Assembly (NCBI RefSeq): GCF_019428685.1
Contig: NZ_CP080096.1
Location: 1,922,001-1,986,000 of the forward strand
Length of the DNA stretch: 64,000 bases
Direction: 5' to 3'
Source: Paraburkholderia edwinii
GTDB taxonomy: Bacteria; Pseudomonadota; Gammaproteobacteria; Burkholderiales; Burkholderiaceae
Part shown: one piece after another, positions 44,882 to 53,374 of the stretch
Numbering within the stretch: the first letter of the stretch is position 1
Layout of the letters: each line of letters starts with the position of its first letter
Notes under the pieces: generated by a model
What the model was told of the DNA's origin: nothing
The model's input: the letters and a program-made list of their open reading frames with translations, nothing else
The model's database searches: none
Translations under genes and position numbers: made by a program

Positions 44882-46794
44882 ACGGCTCACCCCATCTGAC
44901 TCTGGAGGTGCAAGGTGCGCATGCAGACCGCTTTGGCAGCCGCCGCGAGCAGGTGTTCGACGAGCGCGACGGCAGCATCGGACGCTCGGAAGACTGCGAC
45001 TGGGTGCTGGGCGCGGAAGGCGTATCGCGGCTGCACGCGCTGGTGCGCTACCTGAACGGCATTTACTTTATCGAAGACCGCAGCACGAACGGGATGCTGC
45101 TCAACGGCACGCCGCTTTCGCGAGGCGATCCGGCCGCGTTGAAGGACGGCGACCGGCTGCAGATCGACGAGTTCGAAATCAGCGTGCACGTGAGCGGGAA
45201 CGATACCGGCGCGGATGCGGGCAACGATACTGCGCGCAAGCGCGACGGCACGGGGCGGACCACGCAACACGAGCGCGAGCGCGGAGCGACGCAGCGCGAT
45301 GGTGCGGTTGCCGGCGCTGATGCTGCAGGGTCGGCGCGTTTTGTCTCTGTCGCGCATCCGCAAGCGGATTTCGCGGCGCACGGTGGTCCATTGCATTCCG
45401 CTCTGATTGCCGGATCGTCGCCTGACGCGTTGCGAGGCACGGAAGCGGGCGGCGACGTGCTGATTCCCGGCGTCACCGATATGCCGGCGTCGAGCGCCGG
45501 GCTCGATCCGCTTGCGCTGTTCGATGTGCCGCCGTCGTTTTTCGATGCGCCGGCGCCGTCCGCGGAGCCCGAGCCGAGCTGGAATCACACGCCGTCCGCA
45601 GCGGACCGCTTTCATCCGCCGCAAGCCGCGCCTGCACGCCAGGTCGCGCCGGTGCTGCCGGAGGACTGGGACGCGAGCCGCGTGGGGGCGATTGCGAAGC
45701 ATGATGTGAAGCGCGATGTGAATCGCAATGTGAAGCGCGATGAAACGCGCGACGCAACGCCCGACGAAAATCGCGACGGGATTCGCGATCCGCGCCGCGA
45801 TGAAGGGCGCGAGGAAGGCAGTCACGCAAGCCGCGATGCAAACGGCGACGCAAGCGGCGGCGAAGGCCTTGAACGCGATTACGACGGGCTCGACGAACGT
45901 CGTAGCGCAAGCGGTGACGAAAGTCGTAACGAAAGCCGCGACGAAAGCCGCGACGCAATTCGCGACGAAGAGCGTGGCGAGCAGCGTGACGAAGCGCATC
46001 ACGAACCTGAGCTATCGCATCACACGTTGGACTCGCATCGCGAGCAAGCGCAGGACGCTGAGCCGCGACGGGCTCCTGATCGACAGCCCGAGGGCTCCGG
46101 CGCGCCGTCGTCGGCCGCCATGTCATCGCAGCAGTTGCCGCTGCAGCAACCGCAAGCCAGTCCGCAGCCGCAGTCGCAGCAGCAATCGCAAGCCCAACCG
46201 CAGTCGCAGTTGCAACCACAGCCGCCAGCGCCACCCGCCGTGCCTTCAGCACAGCCCGCTGCCGCAACAGCCGCCACCGCGGATTCACCCCATGACCTGC
46301 AGGCCATGTTCGAACTCGCGATCGATGCATTGATGGACGTGCTGCGCGCCCGCGCTGAACTGAAAAACAGCTTCCGCATGCCGGCCACGCTGATCCAGCG
46401 TTCGGAAAACAATCCGCTCAAGTTCGCGCCTGATGCCGGGGAGGCCGTCAAAAAGCTGCTCGCGCCGCCCAACAGCACGTTTCTGTCAGGCACTGCGGCG
46501 TTGAACGACGCGGTCGTCGATATTCGCAACCATCAGATGGCGATGCTCGCCGGCGTGCGTTCCGCGTTCGAGTCGCTGCTCGAGCACTTCGACCCGGCGC
46601 GTATCGAGCAGGACCCCGAGGCGAACATGCGGCGCTTGCCGATCGGCAACCGGTCGCGCCACTGGGAACGCTACAAGGAGCAGTTCGAAATATTGACGAG
46701 GAATCCCGACGAATGCTTCCGGCGCCTGTTCGGCGACGCGTTCGCGAGAGCTTACGAAGACCAGCTGTTGCGGCTGAAGAACCGGGGCAACTGA
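44878..46794 (+). CDS. tagH: FHA-domain T6SS scaffold (TagH/Fha)
   Basis: 638 residues. The N-terminal FHA domain (about 1-105) has the phosphothreonine-binding motifs GRSEDCDW, SRLHALVRYLNG and DRSTNGMLLNG. Residues about 240-470 are low complexity: a Asp/Arg/Asn-rich stretch of short repeats (RDVNRNVKRDETRD) followed by a Gln/Pro/Ser tract. The last 170 residues form the conserved FHA-associated domain of T6SS (LIQRSENNPLKFAPDAGEAVKKLL). FHA proteins read the phosphorylation state set by PpkA and PppA and gate secretion. Start overlaps the preceding gene. Confidence 0.92.
   Translation: MNGSPHLTLEVQGAHADRFGSRREQVFDERDGSIGRSEDCDWVLGAEGVSRLHALVRYLNGIYFIEDRSTNGMLLNGTPLSRGDPAALKDGDRLQIDEFEISVHVSGNDTGADAGNDTARKRDGTGRTTQHERERGATQRDGAVAGADAAGSARFVSVAHPQADFAAHGGPLHSALIAGSSPDALRGTEAGGDVLIPGVTDMPASSAGLDPLALFDVPPSFFDAPAPSAEPEPSWNHTPSAADRFHPPQAAPARQVAPVLPEDWDASRVGAIAKHDVKRDVNRNVKRDETRDATPDENRDGIRDPRRDEGREEGSHASRDANGDASGGEGLERDYDGLDERRSASGDESRNESRDESRDAIRDEERGEQRDEAHHEPELSHHTLDSHREQAQDAEPRRAPDRQPEGSGAPSSAAMSSQQLPLQQPQASPQPQSQQQSQAQPQSQLQPQPPAPPAVPSAQPAAATAATADSPHDLQAMFELAIDALMDVLRARAELKNSFRMPATLIQRSENNPLKFAPDAGEAVKKLLAPPNSTFLSGTAALNDAVVDIRNHQMAMLAGVRSAFESLLEHFDPARIEQDPEANMRRLPIGNRSRHWERYKEQFEILTRNPDECFRRLFGDAFARAYEDQLLRLKNRGN
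45700..46230 (+). repeat. low-complexity repeats inside tagH
   Basis: Irregular short direct repeats around AAGCGCGATGTGAA (45700-45990), then a CAG/CCG-rich tract (46125-46225) coding Gln/Pro/Ser. They build the flexible linker of the FHA protein. Confidence 0.6.
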
Positions 46795-46915
46795 GATCGA
46801 AGCGAGGTCCTGCTAACGTCAACCCAAATCCGCCCAAGGTCCAGCCCAGGTACACGCCAGGTTCACCCCAGGTCCGCGCCGCACCACGCGCATGGATCAC
46901 ACACCACTCACCGAC

Positions 46916-48253
46916 ATGACCCAGAGCAACAAGGTGGTATGGAGCGAAGGCCTCTTTCTGAGGCCGCAGCACATGCAGCAGCAGGAACGCTACTTCGAGC
47001 GCTATGTCGAGCTGCGCGCCGGCGCATTGCGTCCGCATGCGTGGGGTTTCGAGGAACTCGAGCTCGAGACCGATCTGCTTGCGATCGGCAAGCTCGGCAT
47101 CAGGAGCGCGCGCGGCGTGTTCCCCGACGGCACGCCGTTCTCGATGCCCGGCGACGACCCGCTGCCGCCGCCGCTCGATATCGATGCGAACTGGCGCGAT
47201 CAGATCATCTATCTGACGCTGCCGTTGCGCTCGCCGACGCAGCCCGATAGCGCATGGTCCGACCGGCAGTCGGACCAGCTGTTTCGCTATCGCGTGCGCG
47301 AAGCCGAGGTGCCCGATGCGTCGGGCAGCATGCAAGGTCTGACGGTGCTCGAAGTGGGCGGCATGAGCACACACCTCACGCCCGCGTCGCGGCCGATGGA
47401 AGGGCTCGTGAAAATTCCGCTCGCGCATCTCGTCGAATGCCGTGCCGACCGGCGCGTGATTCTCGATGAAGGGTTCGTGCCGACCGCGCTTGCCACGCAA
47501 GCCGCGGACCGTCTCGTGACCTTCCTCTCCGAATTGCTCGGCCTGCTGCATCAGCGCGGCGAGGCGCTGGCCGGCCGCGTCACGCAGACGGACCGCGGCG
47601 GCGCCGCGGAGATCGCAGATTTCCTCATGCTGCAGGTAATCAATCGCTACCAGCCGCTCGTCGCGCATCTGGCCGACGCGCCGATGCTGCATCCCGAAGC
47701 GTTCTACCAGCTGCTGATCGGCATGGCCGGCGAATTCGCGACGTTCACCGCGCCGGGCAAGCGCGCGCAGGTCTTCGAACCGTATCGTCACGAGGCCTTG
47801 CGCGAGACCTTCGAGCCGGTCATCGCGGCACTGCGCGTCGAATTGAGTGCGGTGCTCGAGCAGAGCGCCGTGGCCATTCCGCTGCAGCAGCGCAAGTACG
47901 GCGTGTGGGTCGGCGTGGTGCCCGATGTCTCGCTGCTCGACAGCGCGACCTTCGTGCTGGCCGCGAAGGCCGATCTGAAATCGGAAGACATGCGGCGCCA
48001 GTTGCCGAGCCAGTCGAAAATCGGCCCCGTCGAAAAAATCCGCGACCTCGTCAATCTGCAGTTGCCGGGCATCGGCGTATCGCCGATGGCGGTGGCGCCG
48101 CGCCAGTTGCCTTACACGTCCGGCTTCCTTTATTTCGAGTGCGATAAACACTCGCCGATGTGGCGCATGCTCAAGACCTCGGGCGGCATTGCGATGCATT
48201 TCGGCAGCGGTTTTGCAGGCCTCGATCTGCAACTGTGGGCGGTGCGCGCATGA
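46916..48253 (+). CDS. tssK: T6SS baseplate-membrane adaptor TssK
   Basis: 445 residues from the ATG at 46916. NKVVWSEGLFLRPQHMQQQERYFE is the invariant TssK opening, and the C-terminal head carries SPRQLPYTSGFLYFECDK-type text (APRQLPYTSGFLYFECDKHSPMWRML). TssK trimers tie TssFG baseplate wedges to the TssL/TssM membrane complex. An in-frame ATG at 46892 is possible but lies further from any ribosome site. The 121-base gap before it is filled with CCAGGT-type repeats. Stop overlaps the tssL start. Confidence 0.93.
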   Translation: MTQSNKVVWSEGLFLRPQHMQQQERYFERYVELRAGALRPHAWGFEELELETDLLAIGKLGIRSARGVFPDGTPFSMPGDDPLPPPLDIDANWRDQIIYLTLPLRSPTQPDSAWSDRQSDQLFRYRVREAEVPDASGSMQGLTVLEVGGMSTHLTPASRPMEGLVKIPLAHLVECRADRRVILDEGFVPTALATQAADRLVTFLSELLGLLHQRGEALAGRVTQTDRGGAAEIADFLMLQVINRYQPLVAHLADAPMLHPEAFYQLLIGMAGEFATFTAPGKRAQVFEPYRHEALRETFEPVIAALRVELSAVLEQSAVAIPLQQRKYGVWVGVVPDVSLLDSATFVLAAKADLKSEDMRRQLPSQSKIGPVEKIRDLVNLQLPGIGVSPMAVAPRQLPYTSGFLYFECDKHSPMWRMLKTSGGIAMHFGSGFAGLDLQLWAVRA

Positions 48254-49713
48254 ATACCGGCAACCGTCGCGACCATCGCGACAATCCGGCCGTGCAAAAC
48301 GATGCGACCGTGGTGCGCCCGCAAGGCGGCGCCCACGCGAATCCGTCCGACGACGACGCGACGCGCATCGTCGCGCCGCAGGGGCCACGTTCATCGAACG
48401 CATCGAATGCATCGAACGCTTCGCAAGGGCCACAAGGTACGTACGCGGCGCACACGATGGGCGCGTCGGGCGACGCAACGGTGGTGGCCGGTTCAGCCGC
48501 GCGCCGCGAGCAACCGGCACTGCGCGCCGAACTCGGCGACTTTGTCAGCGGTGTCGCGAATCCGATCGTGCGCGCGGCCAATCCGCTGCTGCTGCTTGCC
48601 GTGCAACTGCGCCACAGCGTCGCGCCGCCGGCCGACGTCGCGCGGCTGCGCGAACAGGCGGTGGCCGAAGTGCACAGCTTCGAACGCTACGCGCAAGACG
48701 CGGGCCTCGGCACGCAGACCGTCATGGCCGCGCGCTACGTGCTGTGCACGATGCTCGACGAAGCGGTGAACAGCTCGCCGTGGGGCGAGCTCACCGGCTG
48801 GGCGCAAAAAACGCTGCTCGTGACGTTCCACGGCGAGACGTACGGCGGCATGAAGTTCTTTCAGATTCTCGAGCGCCTGTCGCTCGATTTCTCGCGCCAT
48901 CTCGATCTGATCGAATTGATGTATATCTGCCTCGCGCTCGGCTTCGGCGGCCGCTATCTGGTCGAGCCGGGCGGCCTCGCGCGTCTCGCCGATATCCAGG
49001 AAGATCTCTACCGGCGCATTCGCGGTCTGCGCGAGGCGCCGGCCGCGGAGCTTGCTCCGCACTGGCGCGGCATCGAAGACCGGCGCAATCCGCTGATGCG
49101 CTACGTGCCGCTATGGGTCGTCGCAGCGGCCGCCGCCGTCGTGCTGCTCGGCGTGTTCCTGTTTTTCTATACGAAGCTCAACGCGCTCGCGGAACCGGTC
49201 GGCGCGCAACTGGCGAAGATCGGCCTCGAAGATGCGCCGCCGCCGCAGTCCGTGGCGCGGCCGCCGGCGCCGGTACGTAAAACGCTCAAGCAGCTGCTCG
49301 CGCCGCAGGAGCAGGCCGGTCAGCTCAGCATCGAAGACAAGCCTGATGGCGAAGAAACCGTGCGTCTTGCCGCCGCGGGGCTGTTCGCATCGAGCAGCGC
49401 CGATATCGCGGCGAGCGAGATCCCGCTGCTACGCCGCATTACCTGGGCATTGAACCAGGTGCACGGCCGCGCGATCGTGGTCGGCCATACCGACGACCAG
49501 CCCGTGCGCTCGCTGAAGTTCAAGGACAACTTCGCGCTCTCAGCCGCGCGTGCGCAGAACACCGAGCAGATCCTCGCGCAAGGTCTCGACGATCCGCGCC
49601 GTCTCGAGTCGAGCGGCGCCGGCTCGTCGCAGCCGGTCGCAACGCCGCCCGACACGCCCGAGAACCGCGCGCGCAACCGGCGCGTGGAAATCGTGTTTAT
49701 TCCGGAGAACTGA
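48250..49713 (+). CDS. tssL: T6SS membrane protein TssL with OmpA-type domain
   Basis: 487 residues. An N-terminal flexible tail (1-90) with ATVV, ATRIVAP and ATVVAG motifs carries Thr residues that could be kinase targets. The DotU domain follows (ANPLLLLAVQLRHSV, VLCTMLDEAVNSSPWG and FFQILERLSLDFSRHLDLIELMYICLALGFGGRY). One membrane helix lies near 288-310, and a C-terminal OmpA/MotB domain (AIVVGHTDDQPV, FALSAARAQ, RNRRVEIVF) should bind peptidoglycan. Such extended TssL proteins anchor the secretion complex. Starts with ATGA overlap. Confidence 0.94.
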   Translation: MNTGNRRDHRDNPAVQNDATVVRPQGGAHANPSDDDATRIVAPQGPRSSNASNASNASQGPQGTYAAHTMGASGDATVVAGSAARREQPALRAELGDFVSGVANPIVRAANPLLLLAVQLRHSVAPPADVARLREQAVAEVHSFERYAQDAGLGTQTVMAARYVLCTMLDEAVNSSPWGELTGWAQKTLLVTFHGETYGGMKFFQILERLSLDFSRHLDLIELMYICLALGFGGRYLVEPGGLARLADIQEDLYRRIRGLREAPAAELAPHWRGIEDRRNPLMRYVPLWVVAAAAAVVLLGVFLFFYTKLNALAEPVGAQLAKIGLEDAPPPQSVARPPAPVRKTLKQLLAPQEQAGQLSIEDKPDGEETVRLAAAGLFASSSADIAASEIPLLRRITWALNQVHGRAIVVGHTDDQPVRSLKFKDNFALSAARAQNTEQILAQGLDDPRRLESSGAGSSQPVATPPDTPENRARNRRVEIVFIPEN

Positions 49714-49717
49714 GCCC

Positions 49718-52700
49718 ATGGACAAGCTGAAAACCTGGGCGAAGTCGCGCTGGTTCTACACGGCCCTCGGCCTCGTGCTGATCGCGGCGCTGATCTGGCT
49801 CGGCGGCCCGTATCTCGGCATCGGCGACAGCCAGCCGCTGGCCGGCGCCGCCGCGCGCTGCGCGCTGATTCTCGCGATGGTGCTCGTCGTGCTGCTGTGC
49901 CTGATCGCTCTGCAATGGCGCGCCGCGCGCAAGACCGCGCAGTTGCCCGGAGAACTGGCCGGCCAGGATGCGCAGCTCGCCGCCGCGGCCGACGAGCGCA
50001 GCGCCGCGGAGCGCGCGCAATTGCAGCAGCGCTTCGAGGAAGCGATCCACACGTTGCGCAAGACGCGCAAGAACGGACGCAATCTGTATGCGCTGCCGTG
50101 GTACGTGGTGATCGGACCGCCCGGATCGGGCAAGAGCACCTTACTGCAGAACTCGGGCCTCGAGTTTCCGCTGGCCGGGCGCCTCGGCAAGCAGGCGCTG
50201 CGCGGCATCGGCGGCACGCGCAATTGCGACTGGTGGTTCACCGACGAAGCCGTGTTCCTCGATACGGCCGGCCGTTACATGACGCACGATTCCGACGCGG
50301 CCGCCGATGCCTCGGCGTGGGAAGCGTTTCTGAAACTGCTGCGCCGCTACCGTAAGCGCCGCCCGTTGAACGGCGTGATCGTGACGCTGAGCATGTCGGA
50401 CCTGCTGACGTTCGACGTCGCTGCGCGCGAGCGGCATATTCGCGCGGTGCGCCACCGTCTCGACGAACTCGCGCAGCATCTGCGCGTGAACGTGCCCGTG
50501 TATCTGGTGTTCACCAAATGCGACCTGGTGGCGGGCTTCAGCGAATTCTTCGACGATCTCGGCCCCGATCTGCGCAGCCAGGTGTGGGGCATGACGTTTC
50601 CGATCGGTCAGACCATCGACGGGAGCGCGTCCACGCGTTTCGCCGCCGAATTCGATCTGCTGCTCGAACGCCTGAACACACGCGTGATCGAGCGCATGCA
50701 TGCGGAGCGCGACCGCGGGCGGCGCGCCGCGGTGCTCAGCTTTCCGCAGCAACTCGCGGCGTTGCGCGACCTGGCGCGGCAGTTTGTCGAAGGCGTGTTC
50801 GCGGTGCATCAATACGGCGCGCCGCCGCTGTTGCGCGGCGCCTATCTGACTTCCGGCACGCAGGAAGGCGCGCCGATCGACCGCATGCTGAGCGCCGTCG
50901 CGCGCACGTTCGGCGTCGATGCCGCGCGCGTGCAGCGGGCCGGTGCGCAGCAACGCACGTATTTCGTCGAGCGGCTGCTGAAGGAAGTGTTGTTTCGCGA
51001 GTCGGGTTTCGCGGGCATCAACCCGCAACTCGAGCGCCGCAAGATTGCGCTGCAGGCCGTCGCCTACTCGGGCATCGTGCTCGTCACGGCACTGCTCGTC
51101 GCGGGTCTGGGGGCGAGCTATGCGCGCAATCGCGCCTATGTCGCGCAGGTGCAGGACTCGCTCAAGGATTTTCCCGACGCCGACAATCTCGCCGGCGCGC
51201 CCGATCTGAAAAGCTATTTCGCGCGCGCGCTCGAGCGTCTCGAAGCGGTCTCCGGCGCGCAGGAGGTGGCCGCGCAATACGACAGCCATGTGCCGCTGCT
51301 GATGCGCTTCGGGCTCTTTCAGGGCCGCGCGCTCGCGAAGCAGGTGCACGAGGCGTACCTGCGCGAACTGAACGGCACGCTGCTGCCCGGCGCCGGCGTG
51401 CGCTTTCGCGAAGGGCTCACCTTGAGCGCAAACGATCCGCAGGCGCTCTACGACTATCTGAAGGGCTATCTGATGCTGAGCGAGCCGCAGCATCTGGACG
51501 CGTCCGAGCTCGCCGCGTTGGCGCGCATCGAATGGCAGCGGCTCTTTCCGCAAGACCCGGCCATCGAGAAAGCGCTCGACCGGCATTTCACCGCGCTGCT
51601 CGACGATCCGCAGAAGCCGCGCGCGCTGCCACTCGATAACGCGCTGGTCGATCGGGCCCGCGCCACGCTGAAGACCGCCGATCTGTCGACGCTGATCTAC
51701 GGCAGCCTGAAGCTCGACGCCGAACGGTCGGGCGCGCCGCCGGTGCGGCTCGATGAAACGCTCGGTCTGCTCGGCAACGTGTTTCGCCGCAAAAGCGGCG
51801 CGCCGCTGTCGCAACCGTTGCCCGCGCTTTATACGCGGCCGTATTTCGCGGCGGTGGCCGACAAGGGGCTCGACGAGTCGATCGACCGTTTCATGAAGGA
51901 CAACTGGGTGTTCGGCGTGACGCGAATCGATCCGCTTGCGCGCTCGCGCTTCGAGCAGCAGGTGCTCGCGCTGTATGAGCAGGACTACATCCGCGCATGG
52001 GACGGTCTGCTTGGCGACCTGCAACTGCAACCGGTATCGAGCATTCAGGACGCGAGCGCACTGGCCGCCAAACTCTCGGGACCCAGTTCGCCGCTCAAGG
52101 CCTTGCTCAATCTCGTGCGCGACAACACGAGTGACATGCTGCGCACGAGCCCCGCGGGCAGCGGCGGCGGCGAAGCCGCGAGCGGCGCCGCGGCGCAGGT
52201 TAGCGCGGCCGGCGAGCGGGCCGCGCGGCAGCGTGCGGCGAATACGCGGCTCGCTCGCGAGCTGAAGATCGCTGGCGGTTCGCCGGCCTCGGGCGCGGCG
52301 GCCGGCGGCGCCGACGCGAGCGGAGCCGCGGGCAACGACGCGACGGCCAGCCGTCCGGGCGCCGCGATCGAAGCGCATTTCGCGGCCATCGACCAGATGA
52401 GCGCGGGCGCGCCCGGTGCGACGCCGCTCGACCAGACGATCAGCGTGCTCGATCAGCTCGGCAAGACGCTGCTGACGATGAACGATCTGAGCGACCCCGC
52501 CGCGCGCAATAGCCCCGCGCTGCTGGCGGCACGCCAGGAGGGCAGCCAGTTGCCGCCGCAGGTGGCGAGTCTCGTATCGGGGCTCACGGGCAAGAGCGCG
52601 GATCTCGTCGCGAGCGGCTCGAGCGCGGCACTCGCGGACCAGTTCCGCGCGGCCGCGGGCAACGATTGCGCGAGCTTTGTCGACGGCCGCTATCCATTCG

Positions 52701-53374
52701 CGGCGGGCAGCACATCGGATATTCCGTTGCAGAACTTCGCCGACCTGTTCGGCAACGGCGGGCGCTTCGACAGCTTTTTCAAGTCGACGCTCGGCAAGCT
52801 CGTCGATACGAGCGGGCACGCCTGGCGCTGGAAGGCGGGCGCGCCGCCCGGTCCCGATCAGATGCTGGGCACGGCGCAAACCGCCGACGACATCCGCCAG
52901 ATGTATTTCCGCGGCGGCCCGCAGATGCAGGTCGGTTTTACGCTGCTCGCGCCGCAGCTCGATCCGGCTATCGCGAAACTGACGGTCGAGATCGATGGGC
53001 AGAAGTACGAATATCCGGCGAGCGGCCAGAGTGGGGCGAACGGCGCGAGCGCCGCGGGCAGCGGAAGCAGCGCAGGCAACGGAAGCGGCGCTTCGTCCAG
53101 CGCGCCGATGACCTGGCCTGGGCCGCAGCCTGGCCGCGTCGTGTTCAGCGCGTTCGATACGGCAGGCCAACCGATCGGTACGCCGCTGCAGTACCAGGGC
53201 GAATGGGCGCTGTTTCATGCGCTCGACGCGGCTCACCTGCAAAAGCAGGACGACTTGCACCTGATCGCGAACCTCGATTTCGGCGGGCATACCGTGCAGT
53301 TGCCGATTCAACCGGCCAGCCTCAAGAACCCGTTCCTGAACGGCGAGGTGCGGCGCTTCAGGTGTCCCAAATGA
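49718..53374 (+). CDS. tssM: T6SS membrane complex protein TssM (IcmF)
   Basis: 1218 residues. Two N-terminal membrane helices (about 13-34 and 46-65), a cytosolic nucleotide-binding domain with Walker A GPPGSGKST near 132-140 and Walker B-like LDTAGRY, then a third helix near 447-467 (VAYSGIVLVTALLVAGLGASY). The rest is periplasmic, with IcmF-related and VasK C-terminal regions; an Ala/Gly/Ser-rich stretch (about 830-900) is unusually low in complexity. The P-loop is intact, which many TssM proteins lack. Start five bases after the tssL stop. Confidence 0.95.
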   Translation: MDKLKTWAKSRWFYTALGLVLIAALIWLGGPYLGIGDSQPLAGAAARCALILAMVLVVLLCLIALQWRAARKTAQLPGELAGQDAQLAAAADERSAAERAQLQQRFEEAIHTLRKTRKNGRNLYALPWYVVIGPPGSGKSTLLQNSGLEFPLAGRLGKQALRGIGGTRNCDWWFTDEAVFLDTAGRYMTHDSDAAADASAWEAFLKLLRRYRKRRPLNGVIVTLSMSDLLTFDVAARERHIRAVRHRLDELAQHLRVNVPVYLVFTKCDLVAGFSEFFDDLGPDLRSQVWGMTFPIGQTIDGSASTRFAAEFDLLLERLNTRVIERMHAERDRGRRAAVLSFPQQLAALRDLARQFVEGVFAVHQYGAPPLLRGAYLTSGTQEGAPIDRMLSAVARTFGVDAARVQRAGAQQRTYFVERLLKEVLFRESGFAGINPQLERRKIALQAVAYSGIVLVTALLVAGLGASYARNRAYVAQVQDSLKDFPDADNLAGAPDLKSYFARALERLEAVSGAQEVAAQYDSHVPLLMRFGLFQGRALAKQVHEAYLRELNGTLLPGAGVRFREGLTLSANDPQALYDYLKGYLMLSEPQHLDASELAALARIEWQRLFPQDPAIEKALDRHFTALLDDPQKPRALPLDNALVDRARATLKTADLSTLIYGSLKLDAERSGAPPVRLDETLGLLGNVFRRKSGAPLSQPLPALYTRPYFAAVADKGLDESIDRFMKDNWVFGVTRIDPLARSRFEQQVLALYEQDYIRAWDGLLGDLQLQPVSSIQDASALAAKLSGPSSPLKALLNLVRDNTSDMLRTSPAGSGGGEAASGAAAQVSAAGERAARQRAANTRLARELKIAGGSPASGAAAGGADASGAAGNDATASRPGAAIEAHFAAIDQMSAGAPGATPLDQTISVLDQLGKTLLTMNDLSDPAARNSPALLAARQEGSQLPPQVASLVSGLTGKSADLVASGSSAALADQFRAAAGNDCASFVDGRYPFAAGSTSDIPLQNFADLFGNGGRFDSFFKSTLGKLVDTSGHAWRWKAGAPPGPDQMLGTAQTADDIRQMYFRGGPQMQVGFTLLAPQLDPAIAKLTVEIDGQKYEYPASGQSGANGASAAGSGSSAGNGSGASSSAPMTWPGPQPGRVVFSAFDTAGQPIGTPLQYQGEWALFHALDAAHLQKQDDLHLIANLDFGGHTVQLPIQPASLKNPFLNGEVRRFRCPK

